This document shows, piece after piece, positions 12,406-22,842 of a DNA stretch of 64,000 bases. Below the pieces are notes generated by a model. It made no database searches. It was not told the DNA's origin and was given only the letters and a program-made list of their open reading frames with translations. Source of the DNA: Aplidium turbinatum. Its lineage: Eukaryota > Chordata > Ascidiacea > Aplousobranchia > Polyclinidae. Position 1 is the stretch's first letter; the number at the start of each line of letters is the position of its first letter. A program made the translations under genes and the position numbers. The stretch spans positions 35,118,498 to 35,182,497 of the forward strand of contig OU964921.1 in assembly GCA_918807975.1 (NCBI GenBank), in the 5' to 3' direction.

Positions 12406-12773
12406 CTAGTTCATACCCTACCCCCACCCAATAATGCAGATGTCAATACCTCCTACGCAGCCTTCACAGATCTGCTTCGCCATGCAGCAAAACAGGCAAT
12501 TCCCCGTGGCCAACGCAAGGAATACATACCATGCTGGGACGAAATGTGTCAAAGTATGTACGAAGACCTAAATGACTCCGAAACATCTGAAGACTTCAAA
12601 GAAAGGTCTGAAAGCCTGATGCAGCACCTCAACACCAAACGTCAGGAGCGATGGATTGAGACAGTCGAAGCTATAGACTTTACCCACTCCAGTCGTAAAG
12701 CATGGAACACGGTCAATCACCTGACTGGAAGAAGTTCCAGAACTTGTTCGAAATGTCCTGTAACACCTAATTG

Positions 12774-14297
12774 CCTTTGCCATTGCATCGCAGGTTGTGG
12801 AAAATGGACGACACCAACAAATAAACCGCAAATTTCAACGCAGACTCTCAAGCCTCACATCAGAAATGTGGAAGGATGACACGCATAACAACGAACTAAC
12901 TGAAGACTTTTCGACCGAAGAAATGAATGAAGCCATAAAGTTACTGAAAGCAGGGAAGGCCCCAGGACCAGACCTGATTCACCCCGAATTCATACAAAAC
13001 TTAGGAAAGGAAACGATTAATTGGCTACGAAATTTTTATTCTCATTGCATGCGAACCCTAAAGATCCACAAACTCTGGCGGAAAGCATTGATTGTTGCAG
13101 TCCCAAAACCAAACAAACCGGTAACTGACCCAAAGAGCTATCGCCCCATCTCCCTATTGTGCGTGCCATTCAAACTACTGGAGCGCGTCTTACACCGACG
13201 AATGGAACCCGTTATTGACCCCAAACTCCCACAAGAACAGGCGGGGTTTAGGAGAGGAAGATCAACGGTCGACCAAGTAACCTTGCTGACACAAAACATC
13301 GAAAATGGGTTTGAGGCCAACTTGAAGTCGGGAGCGGTCTTCCTCGACCTTACTGCGGCATATGATACTGTTTGGCACAGGGGTCTCACTTACAAACTGC
13401 TGCAGATAATCCCAGATAGACACATGGTTAAGTTTATTGTAGAACTCATCTCCAACCGCAGCTTCATCCTTAAAACCAGCGACGGAAAGAAAAGCCGACA
13501 GAGACGTTTAAGAAACGGAGTTCCGCAGGGATCTGTTCTCTCCCCAATGTTGTTCAACATCTACATTTATGACCTTCCAAATACTTCCTCTAATAAATAC
13601 GCATACGCAGATGACCTGGCTATTCTTTATTCTCACCGCAAATGGGAAACAGTGCAGAACACCTTGACTAAGGATTTGGACATTCTATCTTCCTATCGGC
13701 ACCAATGGTGCCTCAAGTTGAGTGAAGCGAAGACGGTGACTTCTGTCTTCCACCTATGTAATAGAGACTCAAACAGAAAAATTAACATCCAAAATAACGG
13801 CCGAACACTTCCTTTCGAAGCCACACCCACATACCTTGGAGTTCGACTTGATCGGTCCCTTACATACCGCAAACACTTACGCGGAAAATTGACAGCTCGT
13901 ACTGCTCTCATGAAACGTCTTGCTGGTACAAGGTGGGGTGCTAGCCCCTCAGTGCTGAGAACAAGTGGTTTAGCCTTAGTCTACGCCCTTGCTGAATACT
14001 GTGCTGCTACTTGGTGCAGAAGTGCCCATACTGACCTTGTCGATGTACCAATCAACAACTGCCTGCGAACTGTCACAGGTTGCCTCCGCTCAACTCCAAC
14101 CGACTGTTTGCCTGTCTTTGCAAACATTGAGCCAGCTGCACTACGGCGCCAACGTGCTGTTCTTTCCCTGAGCCGTAAAGCCCTAAACCCTGGCCATCCG
14201 CTACACACAACCACGCTGAGATATCCACCAAAGCAGCGGCTAAAATCAAGAAAGCCATTTGTATGCGCTGCACAAGACCTTCTGGCAGCCTCTGGTG
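12774..14297 (+). pseudogene. LINE reverse transcriptase
   Basis: Carries the RT domain of an I/Jockey-type non-LTR element. KAPGPDLIHPEFI and SYRPISLLCVPFKLLERV mark RT motifs 0-2a, AVFLDLTAAYDTVWH is motif A with its catalytic Asp, RNGVPQGSVLSPMLFN is motif B, and YAYADDLAIL is the YADD catalytic motif near 13600-13630. A thumb/connection region follows. A frameshift near 12770 separates it from the endonuclease frame. The frame runs intact to the hAT insertion at 14298; the codons after that, to 14416, belong to the inserted element. The C-terminal end of the protein is at 24549-24900. Confidence 0.88.
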
Positions 14298-14551
14298 CAG
14301 GGCTGCGATTTTTGCCTTTTTCGGTGACGAGGTCACTCGACACGCGCCATCACTACTCGACAAACGCCGTGCCTTACGGAAAAAAAGAAAGAAAAATAAA
14401 AAGGAAAAAAAACTGAGAGAGGACTAAACGTCGTCAGCAGGGCTGCGATTTTTGCCTTTTTTGGCGACGACGTCGCTCGACACGCGCTGTCACTATTCGA
14501 CAAACACCGTGCCTTACGGAAAAAAAACTGAGAGAGGACTGAACGTCGTCA
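14298..14551 (+). repeat. Tandemly doubled left end of the hAT-type element
   Basis: The terminal block CAGGGCTGCGATTTTTGCC starts at 14298 and again at 14440. Both are followed by CACTCGACACGCG or its close variant, then CTTACGGAAAAAAA and CTGAGAGAGGACT. The two units are about 140 and 115 bp and differ mainly in the A-rich run. Doubled terminal blocks are sometimes seen where a transposase binding region has been amplified. Confidence 0.8.
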
Positions 14552-14639
14552 GGTCGAGGAACAATCGGGGGGGGGGCATCACGTGATGCAATCATAAGAG
14601 TGCCGACTTACGTAAAGTTTCTTGCGCCAGGTAATTCAA

Positions 14640-15410
14640 GGCAAAGCCTAAAAGCGAAGCTTCACGCGAGAAACTCCCAAGGCGTCCGCGCCGCCATTTT
14701 GAACACTGCGGGAGAATGCTTTGATCGAAGTTCTAACGCCTGGCATCAAACATTTCGCCACACACGTTTCGTGCTATTCGACACAACGGGTTTCTTTTAT
14801 AGATGAAATAACCTAGGCTACTTTTAGTTGTGAACGTCTATACCAGTTTGTATTGCGTCGTATAAACCAATTAACAATATTGCTCTGTTAAAATGAATCT
14901 GTTGGATAGGCCTACTTGTTACAAAGTTTTTCACATCTAGAAAACAGCCTAATTTCCAACCAGATGTTCAGAAATACAGATGAAAACGGAATGGCCCGTT
15001 TTGGTGAGTCTGACCCCTTAACAGGGGATTTTTTCAATTTTTTTTTTAAATTATTGGGTACCGTAGCCTAATTATCATTGCCGTTTTAGGGTTAGGGGTT
15101 AGAAGTTAGGAACTCACCGAATCGGACTCACCGAATAGTAGCAAACCCGATAAAAAAGCCGCTATTGTTATGAAAAGAAGTTCTCTTCCAGAAGAACATT
15201 TTGACCACTACAGGAAAATGCTTCGATCGAATTTCTAACGCCTGGCATCAAACATTTCGCCACACACGTTTTGTGCTTTTCGACTCAACGGGTTTCTTTT
15301 ACAGATAAAATAACCGAAGTAGGCTACTTTTAGTTGTGAACGTCTATGCCAGTTTGCATTTCGCCGTATGAGCCAATTAACAAAATTGACTCTGTGAGAT
15401 ACTTATTGTA
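14640..15410 (+). repeat. Pair of ~190-bp direct repeats within the hAT-type element
   Basis: The block around 14710-14890 (CTAACGCCTGGCATCAAACA, then GGGTTTCTTTTA and TTTTAGTTGTGAACGTCTAT) recurs at 15225-15395 with scattered differences. The small 9-bp-TSD element at 14987-15148 lies between the two copies and only once, so it landed after the duplication or between existing copies. No coding sense was found in the repeats. Confidence 0.7.
14987..15148 (+). mobile_element. Small 9-bp-TSD MITE (GGAATGGCCCG family), copy 2
   Basis: Begins CGGAATGGCCCGTTTTGG and ends GAATAGTAGCAAACCC, collinear with the copies at 8036, 33856 and 37604. The flanks GATGAAAA and GATAAAAA match at 7 of 8 positions, a slightly decayed target duplication. 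It lies inside the hAT-type element at 14298-24540, so that element was already in place when this one arrived. Confidence 0.75.
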
Positions 15411-15417
15411 ACAGCAG

Positions 15418-15817
15418 CACGTCAGCACGCTCTTCAACACCTACAAGTGATGAGCTCTCTGGTTTTCGCCATCTTCTAGAGTCTGCAGATGCGGATTTTA
15501 ACCAGGAACGCCTCATTTCGCTGTACCGCACGCTTCATCAGCGCCTAGTAATGGAAGAGCCGTTTCCTTCGATTGAAAGTTTGTGGTACAACGTCTTCAC
15601 AAAGAAAATTTTTTACCAGGATTTAAGTAAGCTCATGCACTTCTGCTTGAAGTACCTGTTGCGCTGTTGTAACAAATGTATCGTCGAGTCTTTCTGCTCC
15701 AGCTACGCACTGCACGACTCGCGATTAAGGCCGCTGTCTGACGAAGCTATTCAAGATCGTTGGCATGTGCGGCCCATCGAATTCACTGGCGAAACCATTG
15801 TTGCGAAAAGCACTTGA
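15418..15817 (+). pseudogene. Possible hAT transposase C-terminal fragment
   Basis: An open frame of about 130 codons ends with a stop at 15817. The segment LMHFCLKYLLRCCNKCIVES followed by SRLRPLSDEAI is reminiscent of the hAT C-terminal dimerisation region, where a hydrophobic helix with a conserved Ser-x-x-Arg-x-Phe-type turn is followed by an R-L-R-x-x-L-S-D stretch. The 8-bp duplication of the surrounding element supports the idea. The match is by eye and weak, and the N-terminal catalytic part was not found. Confidence 0.35.
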
Positions 15818-16142
15818 CTGCCTGTTCCGAAACGATTGGCATTTTTATCTTAAAAAAAAGAAATAACGCAAATCTTCGGTCTAAAGTCATGCAGAAGCAG
15901 CAAAATCAAGATCTAGTAGCAAGCATGCCCTGGCATTAATGCTTGTCTTGTTACGAATGTTCGTTCCTTTCACTGTTATTAATTAATTCGTTCTTGTGTG
16001 CATTTAATTTCGTGATTCGTACGTGATTGCATTTAGTTTGTTGCATTGTTGTACGAAGAGGCTTGTCCGCCATCTCGGCACACCTTAAATGCTGTAACAT
16101 TATGCCGTTATTTCTTATTATCGTAGTATTGTTCTGTTTTCT

Positions 16143-16506
16143 TTTATCTGTAGTTTATTTTTCGCTTTATCTTCGCTGTGTTTCTTGGTAATTTGCATAT
16201 ATTGCTCCAAAGTGGGTTTGCGTGCGGGACCGGGTACGTACATAACTATTTACGTACCAAGCGAGACTAAAAAGATGCCAAGGAAAAATCTCTATTACGC
16301 AGTAGGTTACGTTAGCGGTATAGCCTAAGGGCTTTTTTCTTTTGCAATCCTCAGTTTCGCGTTTAAAACAGTTCTCTTCCCGGAGCAAAACAAATAGTAT
16401 ACACGTCCGGTAGGTAGACAACTTAGTGCTTGATACTCCTTTGCAACCACTCAATCAGCATGTGATTAAAAACTTACGTGACTCTGACGTACATCCACAC
16501 AACTTG
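16143..16506. repeat. 364-bp direct repeat, left copy
   Basis: Identical to 24064-24427 except for one base by eye, same orientation, no gaps. On the minus strand the right copy holds the first ~30 codons of the BEL/Pao gag frame plus ~260 bp upstream. The two copies bracket 7.6 kb containing SINEs and the BEL/Pao fossil. They do not behave like LTRs: no TG..CA ends and no target duplication, and the gag frame crosses the inner boundary. More likely they are a segmental duplication made when the fossil was captured. Confidence 0.8.
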
Positions 16507-17821
16507 GATGTACGTCAGAGGCATTTTAACGGCTCATTTTAACGGCTTTCAGGCATTTTAACGTATCAGCTTCGCGCACAGCGCCGTGGAGCGTGACGCT
16601 CGCGTTCTGATAAGATTCTCTTTTTTGTGAGTAAACGCGACCTGGCAACACTGGACACACTCAGTAGATTTTTGCAGGACGGTTTACTGTGGAATAATAA
16701 TACAACGAACATAAATATAGGTAAACCGACAAATGCGTGTAACAGCTAAAATACCATCGAATGCGCGCAGGTGTAAATTATAATAAACAAACAAAAAAAT
16801 TGTAGGTTCCAACTGGTTAATTTTGTAGCACTAGCACCATTCTTGCAATGATAGAAAATGTAACATCTTACCTTTTTGTTTTAGTAGAAAAATTTCTCTT
16901 CAAATCTAACTAAATCTAACTTTTTAATTTTACTGCAATAACAAGTTTGCCGTTAGGGAAATTCACTTTGCCATTGCTGGCTCTTCAGAAATCCTATTAA
17001 CGCCATATTTTCTTGATTTGCAGCGAAGAGCAGATACTGTCGTCATATCAAAAGAAACAAAAGAAATCTCTTCTAGTTTCTTCATTTTAGACGAACCACG
17101 CTATCGAAGATTCAATTACGTCACCTGATCATATGAGCGCACGTGTGCTAGGGTTGCCAGATTGGACTTTTTAATGCCAGATTCCACAGATTTTTTTTTT
17201 TTAGATTCTGTTGGCTTTAGAAATTATACATTTGGCCATTTCCTAGATTGAGAGTTGAAGTTAGAAATTATACAATTTATAGAAATTATATTACAAAATT
17301 ATAGAAATTATTCTGTTTGACCTTTTTCTTGATTGAGAGTTGAAGTTATTGAATACGAGTTGATGAAAGTTTGTGCTATTATATATGAGTTGTGATCGAA
17401 ATTAGAGTTATATCATATAAGACAATTTATGCAAAAAAATAAAATAAGGCCACAGAAGTAAAACAGTTTTAATGATAATAAATACGATACAAAAAGATCT
17501 GGCAGCACTACTTTTTTTTAGAAAACGAGGAAGGTCCAGTTGCCAGCTTGGAAATCGACCGCTGCTTGAAGATGCAGCCAAAGGAGGAAGGTGTCTACGA
17601 AAGCATCCCTCCTCACCTTCAAAAAGACATCGAAGTATTTCCATGCTCCGACATCATATCAAAAGCGGAGGTAGAAGCACTGCGTGGGAATCGTTGGTCG
17701 ATTTATCCATTCCCACTTTTCTGCTTATGTGTGCCTTGTTCATTTTGTGTTTCGCCTAGTCTTTTTGATTTATCAAGTGTTCTTATTCTTTCATTGTGAT
17801 GCTTCGTGCCTTCAAGTAGAG
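16507..17821. other. Gene-free stretch with a patchwork junction at its start
   Basis: Directly after the 364-bp repeat comes an inverted copy of its last bases (GGATGTACGTCAGAG), then GGCATTTTAACGGCTCATTT in tandem form. CTTTCAGGCATTTTAACG at about 16547-16564 also occurs at 21872-21889 in the retroelement. TATAGGTAAACCGACAAATG at 16714 recurs inverted at 19479-19498. These short copied bits look like filler from template switching. No gene is recognised in the rest. Confidence 0.5.
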
Positions 17822-18154
17822 TAAGGAGAGAAAGCTTCTACCTTGATAGCTCAGTTGGTTAGCGCGTGACTTCTAGAACGAAGAAACTTCAAGATCAAGC
17901 AGCGCTGGTTCGACTCTCGGGGTGTGCGCTTGAGCAACGCACGTTAAGGACTGCTCTCCATTCAGCGGCATCTAATGGATGGAATTTGGAATAGTTCCCC
18001 GGCAACAAGACTTCAACAATCGGAAACTTCACTCTGTCAATCTCGGTGACGGGCCTGCGTCAGTGATTCAAAGCCTCTACAAGTATGCGAAACTGCCAGG
18101 ATTAAGCTCTGCAAGAAGCTTTCCCAGTCCGAGGATAAAAATTCAATCAATCAA
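17822..18154 (+). repeat. tRNA-derived SINE, family 2, copy 1
   Basis: Box A-like TAGCTCAGTTGGTTAGCGCG and box B-like GGTTCGACTC form a tRNA-type head. A body with TCGGAAACTTCACT and CCTCTACAAGTATGCGAAAC follows, then a tail ATTCAATCAATC. The pre-head sequence AAGGAGAGAAAGCTTCT (17822-17838) is shared with copy 2 at 18244, so these two arose by local duplication and not by two insertions. Confidence 0.85.
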
Positions 18155-18243
18155 AAAACTAGCTCACATCAAACTTCGCGTACTTTCATAATAAAACCTA
18201 ACTACAGGAGCTGTTTTAAGTTCTGTAGGCCTATAAGTCTACC

Positions 18244-18735
18244 AAGGAGAGAAAGCTTCTATCTTGATAGCTCAATTGGTTAGCACGTCACTTCTGGAAC
18301 GAAGAAGGTTCAAGATCAAGCGGCGCTGGTTCGACTCTCGGGGTGTGCGCTTGAGCAACGCACGTTAAGGACTGCTCTCCATTCAGCGGCATCTAATGAA
18401 TGGAATAGTTCCCCGGCAACAAGACTTCAGTTCATTTATTTGTCACAAACATGAAAAGAATACAAAGTAGCCTATACAATAATCGGTTGTGTGTCATATG
18501 ACGAGGAGACTGCGAAAAGACCAAACGGTCATCTAGTCAGCAGTCATTTTGTCAACTCATTTTGTCAGCGGTCATTTTGTCAACAATCGGAAACTTCACT
18601 TTGCCAATCTCGGTGACCGGGCCTGCGTCAGTAATTCAAAGCCTCTACAAGTATGCGAAACTGCCAGGATTAAGCTCTGCAAGAAGCTTTCCCAGTCCGA
18701 GGATAAAGATTCAATCAAATCAGATCAAGCGGCGC
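18244..18735 (+). repeat. tRNA-derived SINE, family 2, copy 2, interrupted
   Basis: Same head and body as copy 1, with the same upstream AAGGAGAGAAAGCTTCT. Between 18431 and 18578 a ~150-bp segment interrupts the body. That segment (TTCATTTATTTGTCACAAAC at its start, GACCAAACGGTCATCTAGTC later) resembles the 3' end of a LINE, an inference. A similar string lies near 61020-61130. The body resumes with ACAATCGGAAACTTCACT. Confidence 0.75.
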
Positions 18736-20079
18736 TGGTTCGACTCTTATGGTTGGTTTAAAACTATCCAATAAGCATGTTTTTATTTGCGCCCATTGCG
18801 ATATCATTCACAATGTATACAGTGCGATCACAGATGCGATACAACAGACGATAGGAAGCAGCGAAAAGGAACCAACTAATCTTCTTAGTACCGTACTGGT
18901 ACGTAACTTCCGTAGGCTACTTGATGTCTGCCTGCTGATTCACTGAAGTAGCCAGTCTGTAAGGAAAAAGAATGACGTAAAATGTTCAGGAGAGCAATTT
19001 TCCTTTATCCATTTAATGAAATCTCCCTCCCCTTTCAAAATACTTAGCTACGCTATTGATTTGGATAATTGTCATTGGGGCCCGCAAAGCATATTCCGCA
19101 CAGGGCCCGAAATACCCTAAGACCGGCACTGCTGGGGTAACAGGAAGAGAGTTCCGACGTCCCTAAGCCCTGTGAGCCGTTATTCATTCATTTGATTGTG
19201 CAATAGGTGATGTAAACCTATTTATTTAAGTGGTTTCTGCGCAATGATATTCCGCGTGCGCATATCCGTAATAAGCGTCACGCATTCATATTTTTAAGTG
19301 AAAATGAGGGTAGTGTGTCTTTAATTACCTGCTTAAAAACGCGAACCGGAAATGACGTAATTTTTTGGGAGTACATACCCAAGATGTTAGGCTAGCTACA
19401 GGATAAAAATTAATTGAAATGTGCAAGAACTATTTAAGCTACATTAAAGTTTCTTCAAAACCTCCGCGCATTTGTCGGTTTACCTATACATAAAACAACG
19501 AATTAAGCGGTTACCACCAAACATTCCAGTGCACTTACCAAACTTTTATGTGCTCCACACGTACTGATCACATTGAATCACATCACAATTCACAGCCTAA
19601 TTGTCTTTCAAAGAATAGAATACAAAATAATTAGGCTAACTGTACAGTGCACTGAAACCGAACACACACGGGTTTCACTAACAAAACTACTGTAAAATAA
19701 GTTCACTATAAACTTAAGAATTCCCTTACTACCTCAAATCGGCTGCTGATATTTACAGATAAAAAAAACTGCACATAAAAATATTAGCTAACTTGCTTAC
19801 AAAACAATTCTGTCATGGTAAACTTCGGAAGGTTTCGCAGCAGCAAACGACGACTAAAATGTGGTAACCGCAACTACGGAACAATAATAAAAATAAAGGG
19901 CGTAAAATCTCATACACTCCCCCACCAAAATGAGGACTGCAGAATCAGTACACATTTTTACAAACACGATACACTAGATTTTACGATCACATACCGCATC
20001 ACAATGACTAAACGACAAAGAAAGCGGATCGTGTAGCAAGAGCATTGCAATACAATAAAAAACGATGACATCAACACTA
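18736..20079. other. Gene-free stretch downstream of the BEL/Pao fossil
   Basis: Holds a hAT-related fragment at 19020-19131 (inverted version of the CAGTGCCGGTCTTA end seen at 54613, including GGGGCCCGCAAAGCATATTC). The rest, up to 20079, is the region beyond the 3' end of the retroelement and may include remains of its terminal repeat. No host gene is visible. Confidence 0.5.
19020..19131 (-). repeat. Fragment of a CAGTGCCGG-ended hAT-type element
   Basis: Read on the minus strand it starts CAGTGCCGGTCTTAGGGTAT and continues through GGGCCCTGTGCGGAATATGC and ACGCTATTG-type sequence. This matches the left 110 bp of the element at 54613-55333 closely. Only this end is present, so it is a truncated copy. 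Confidence 0.7.
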
Positions 20080-20232
20080 CTCTTTAGCAGGAATTAGTAC
20101 GGACAGTTTCACAATAGGTCGTTCACGTACACCCTTTTGTGTAAGTACAGAACAGCTACGAACGACGCCATGTTTATCATGATTAACACTAACTACTCTA
20201 CCCAGAGGCCATCACACCTAGCGGAATCCTAA

Positions 20233-22842
20233 CTAGCAATTAAAACAATGTCGCCCAGTACAGGAATTTGGCTTCAGATTATCCAATGGCTTAGGCCAAC
20301 TCTCTGGGTTTAATTTTAAAAAGTGAGGGCCTTCCAACCACATACCAGACTTTAACATGGCTTCAGCAGTGAGTCCACGAGAAGCTTGATCAGCTGGATT
20401 CAACTCTGTGGGGACATATCGCCAGTTGTATACACATGCATGTGCTTGAATTTTTGACAAACGATTTCGGGTGTAAACAGGAAAACTTTTACAATCTGCC
20501 AACAAGCTACGCAACACTGCGGCAGAATCAGACCAAAATATACAGGTGCAGTCATTTAACTGTAACTGGCGTTTAACGTTTTGCGCCATTCTTACGGCAT
20601 CCAATGCAGCTTCAAGTTCAAGCTGTGGAATCGTGCGTTTCTCGGAGTCGGCTAAAAAGGATTTTGCAGTCACAATGTTACACTGAGCCCTTCCGTCCGA
20701 ATATATTGCACGCAAATAGCAAACACAACCTCTGGCATTATTAGAAGCATCAGCGAATATGTGCAGTTGCTTCCCAACAATAGGCGTGTTGTCAGACCTC
20801 ATCTCATAAAAACGTGGTATGCGTACATCACTCAACTGTGCTAGACTTTGAACCCAAGTTTCCCATTTCTTGCTAATAGAAATGGGCACTCTTTCATCCC
20901 AGTCCAAAGCCAGCCTACATGTCTCACGAAACAACAATCGTGCGGCTAGAACTACTGGAACGACCAAACCTAAGGGGTCAAACAGGGAATTCATAATAGA
21001 CAACATTGAACGTCGTGTCAGAATTCTATCAGGAGGGTTTACGGAAAAGCGAAAGTCATCATCAACTACATTCCAAACTATCCCTAACACTCTCTCTTGC
21101 TTGCCGGCCAAGTTCAATTCTTGCATAGGTTTCGGCGCATCTGGTTCTTGAAGGGAGTTAGTCACTTCATTACAAGTGGACACCCATTTTGTGAGATTAA
21201 AGCCGCCCAGAGATAAGAGCTGTTTTGTATCACTGGCCAATTTTATAGCAGCATCTTTGCTGTTAGCGCCGCAAAGAAAATCGTCCACATAAAAAGAATT
21301 CAACACGTTCTGTGCAACATTAGGGTCAAAAAATTTACCATACTCTCGAGCACATGTGCGCAAGCTAAAGGCGGCACAACTAGGCGATGAACGAGCACCA
21401 AACAAGTGCACTCGCATTCGATAAGGGACAGGATTTTGCTTGATGTCGCCATGAGGCCACCATAAGAATCTGAGAGCATCACGGTCTCGCACTGTCACTT
21501 TCACTTGGTGAAACATCGCTTGTATATCAGCAACAATTGCAACACGGTGGCTGCGAAACCTCATCAGCACACCTACCAAAGAATTGACAAGATCGGGACC
21601 TTTCATCAAATAATCATTTAAAGATTGATCATGTGATTTTGCAGCACAGTCAAACACAATGCGCGTCTTATCCGGCTTTTTTGGATTTATGACTGGGTGG
21701 TGTGGCAGATACCATGTTTTATTTTTGGTGTTGATTTCATTTTCAGGCACAATTTCAGCATGAGCTTTCTCAACGTAATCTTCCATGTGTTTCACATAAC
21801 GTTTGCAAAGCTCATCATCTCGCAATAGCCGTTTTTTTAATGTGGATAGACGTTTTTCAGCCATGCTTTTACTTTCAGGCATTTTAACGGCATCATTTTT
21901 CCAGGGAAGAGGTAGCTCATATTGCCCATCAGAATGGACAATATGGCGTTTCATCATGTCATGAGCAATTACATCTTCTTTTGAGTATTTCAACCCAAAC
22001 TCTGCTGCTTCTTTGTTGTTACCAATCCATGTGAGCAAATCTTCAACATGGGGTACGTCATGTTCCAACGGTGAAGGATACATAGTTCCTTCATCATCAA
22101 TAATTACATCAGACAGCAATTGAGAATCCTTATAGTCAAATGCTGATGAAAAGAATCCGGAACTGGAAATTTCTTCCTGCTCAGCCAAGACAGGACCTTT
22201 CAATAGCCAGCCTAATGGCGTTTTCACTGCGTCTGGGTACTTTGTTGAGTCAGGGGAGAATCTACTTTCAAGACACCGATGCAGCATCACATTGTCATTG
22301 CCTAACAGCAACGTCACATCTCCAGTCACTAAATTAGGAAAAGAAACATCATGCAAATAATCTAACTCACTCAACAAAGTGGCATCAGGCAGATTGTTGG
22401 GTTTGGCTGGAATCTCATCCAACACAGCAAGGCCATTAAGTTCATATTCTCCTTCTTCTACCAAAGGAAGCACAGTTAAATTAACAGATGAAGTATTAAT
22501 AACTTCAGGGTGGCTAGTGGTGAGAGTTCTTAAAGTAAACTGAGTTTCCACATTATCAGCACAACTCACATTCAACTCATCAAGCAAACTTTGTTCACAA
22601 AATGATTTGTTGGAGCCGGAGTCCAATAAAGCATAGGTTCGTGTCTCTTTTTCACCACTACGTACCCTTACAGGTACGATATCCAAATAAGGTAAGGAAT
22701 TCATAGGAACAAGTGAACATTGCATACAATTTCTTGCTTCGGGATTATTGGCTACCATCGAAGCACTTCTTGGGCCAGTGGGGGACAAGTGTAACAAGCG
22801 ATGGTGACTCATACCATGGCACTTATCTAAGTAACATCTCAC
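20233..22842 (-). CDS. BEL/Pao pol part: protease, reverse transcriptase, RNase H
   Basis: Fossil retroelement coding part. N-terminal HHRLLH motif region, then the aspartic protease active-site block (YALLDSGSNKSFC). Pao-type RT follows: a DIQAMFHQVKV block and the catalytic FYVDDFLCG. RNase H is marked by IFADASNNARG, IPQLELEAAL and IFWSDSAAVL, then the Pao-typical WRYVPTELNPADQASRG. These are standard BEL/Pao signatures. It belongs to the broken element at 20080-24164. Confidence 0.9.
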   Translation of the reverse strand: MRCYLDKCHGMSHHRLLHLSPTGPRSASMVANNPEARNCMQCSLVPMNSLPYLDIVPVRVRSGEKETRTYALLDSGSNKSFCEQSLLDELNVSCADNVETQFTLRTLTTSHPEVINTSSVNLTVLPLVEEGEYELNGLAVLDEIPAKPNNLPDATLLSELDYLHDVSFPNLVTGDVTLLLGNDNVMLHRCLESRFSPDSTKYPDAVKTPLGWLLKGPVLAEQEEISSSGFFSSAFDYKDSQLLSDVIIDDEGTMYPSPLEHDVPHVEDLLTWIGNNKEAAEFGLKYSKEDVIAHDMMKRHIVHSDGQYELPLPWKNDAVKMPESKSMAEKRLSTLKKRLLRDDELCKRYVKHMEDYVEKAHAEIVPENEINTKNKTWYLPHHPVINPKKPDKTRIVFDCAAKSHDQSLNDYLMKGPDLVNSLVGVLMRFRSHRVAIVADIQAMFHQVKVTVRDRDALRFLWWPHGDIKQNPVPYRMRVHLFGARSSPSCAAFSLRTCAREYGKFFDPNVAQNVLNSFYVDDFLCGANSKDAAIKLASDTKQLLSLGGFNLTKWVSTCNEVTNSLQEPDAPKPMQELNLAGKQERVLGIVWNVVDDDFRFSVNPPDRILTRRSMLSIMNSLFDPLGLVVPVVLAARLLFRETCRLALDWDERVPISISKKWETWVQSLAQLSDVRIPRFYEMRSDNTPIVGKQLHIFADASNNARGCVCYLRAIYSDGRAQCNIVTAKSFLADSEKRTIPQLELEAALDAVRMAQNVKRQLQLNDCTCIFWSDSAAVLRSLLADCKSFPVYTRNRLSKIQAHACVYNWRYVPTELNPADQASRGLTAEAMLKSGMWLEGPHFLKLNPESWPKPLDNLKPNSCTGRHCFNC

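Larger units (their letters stand above)
12077..14297 (+). mobile_element. LINE (I/Jockey-type), 5'-truncated, main part
   Basis: A non-LTR retrotransposon inserted in the foldback right arm. Its 12-bp target duplication, AATGCCCAAAAA, is at 12065-12076 and 24922-24933. The paired foldback arm shows the empty site (TTATTGGGCATT near 11252). The element begins inside the endonuclease domain, the usual result of incomplete reverse transcription. It is interrupted at 14298 by a hAT-type element and resumes at 24549. The joined LINE is about 2.6 kb and ends in a GAA-rich tail with no poly(A). Confidence 0.9.
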
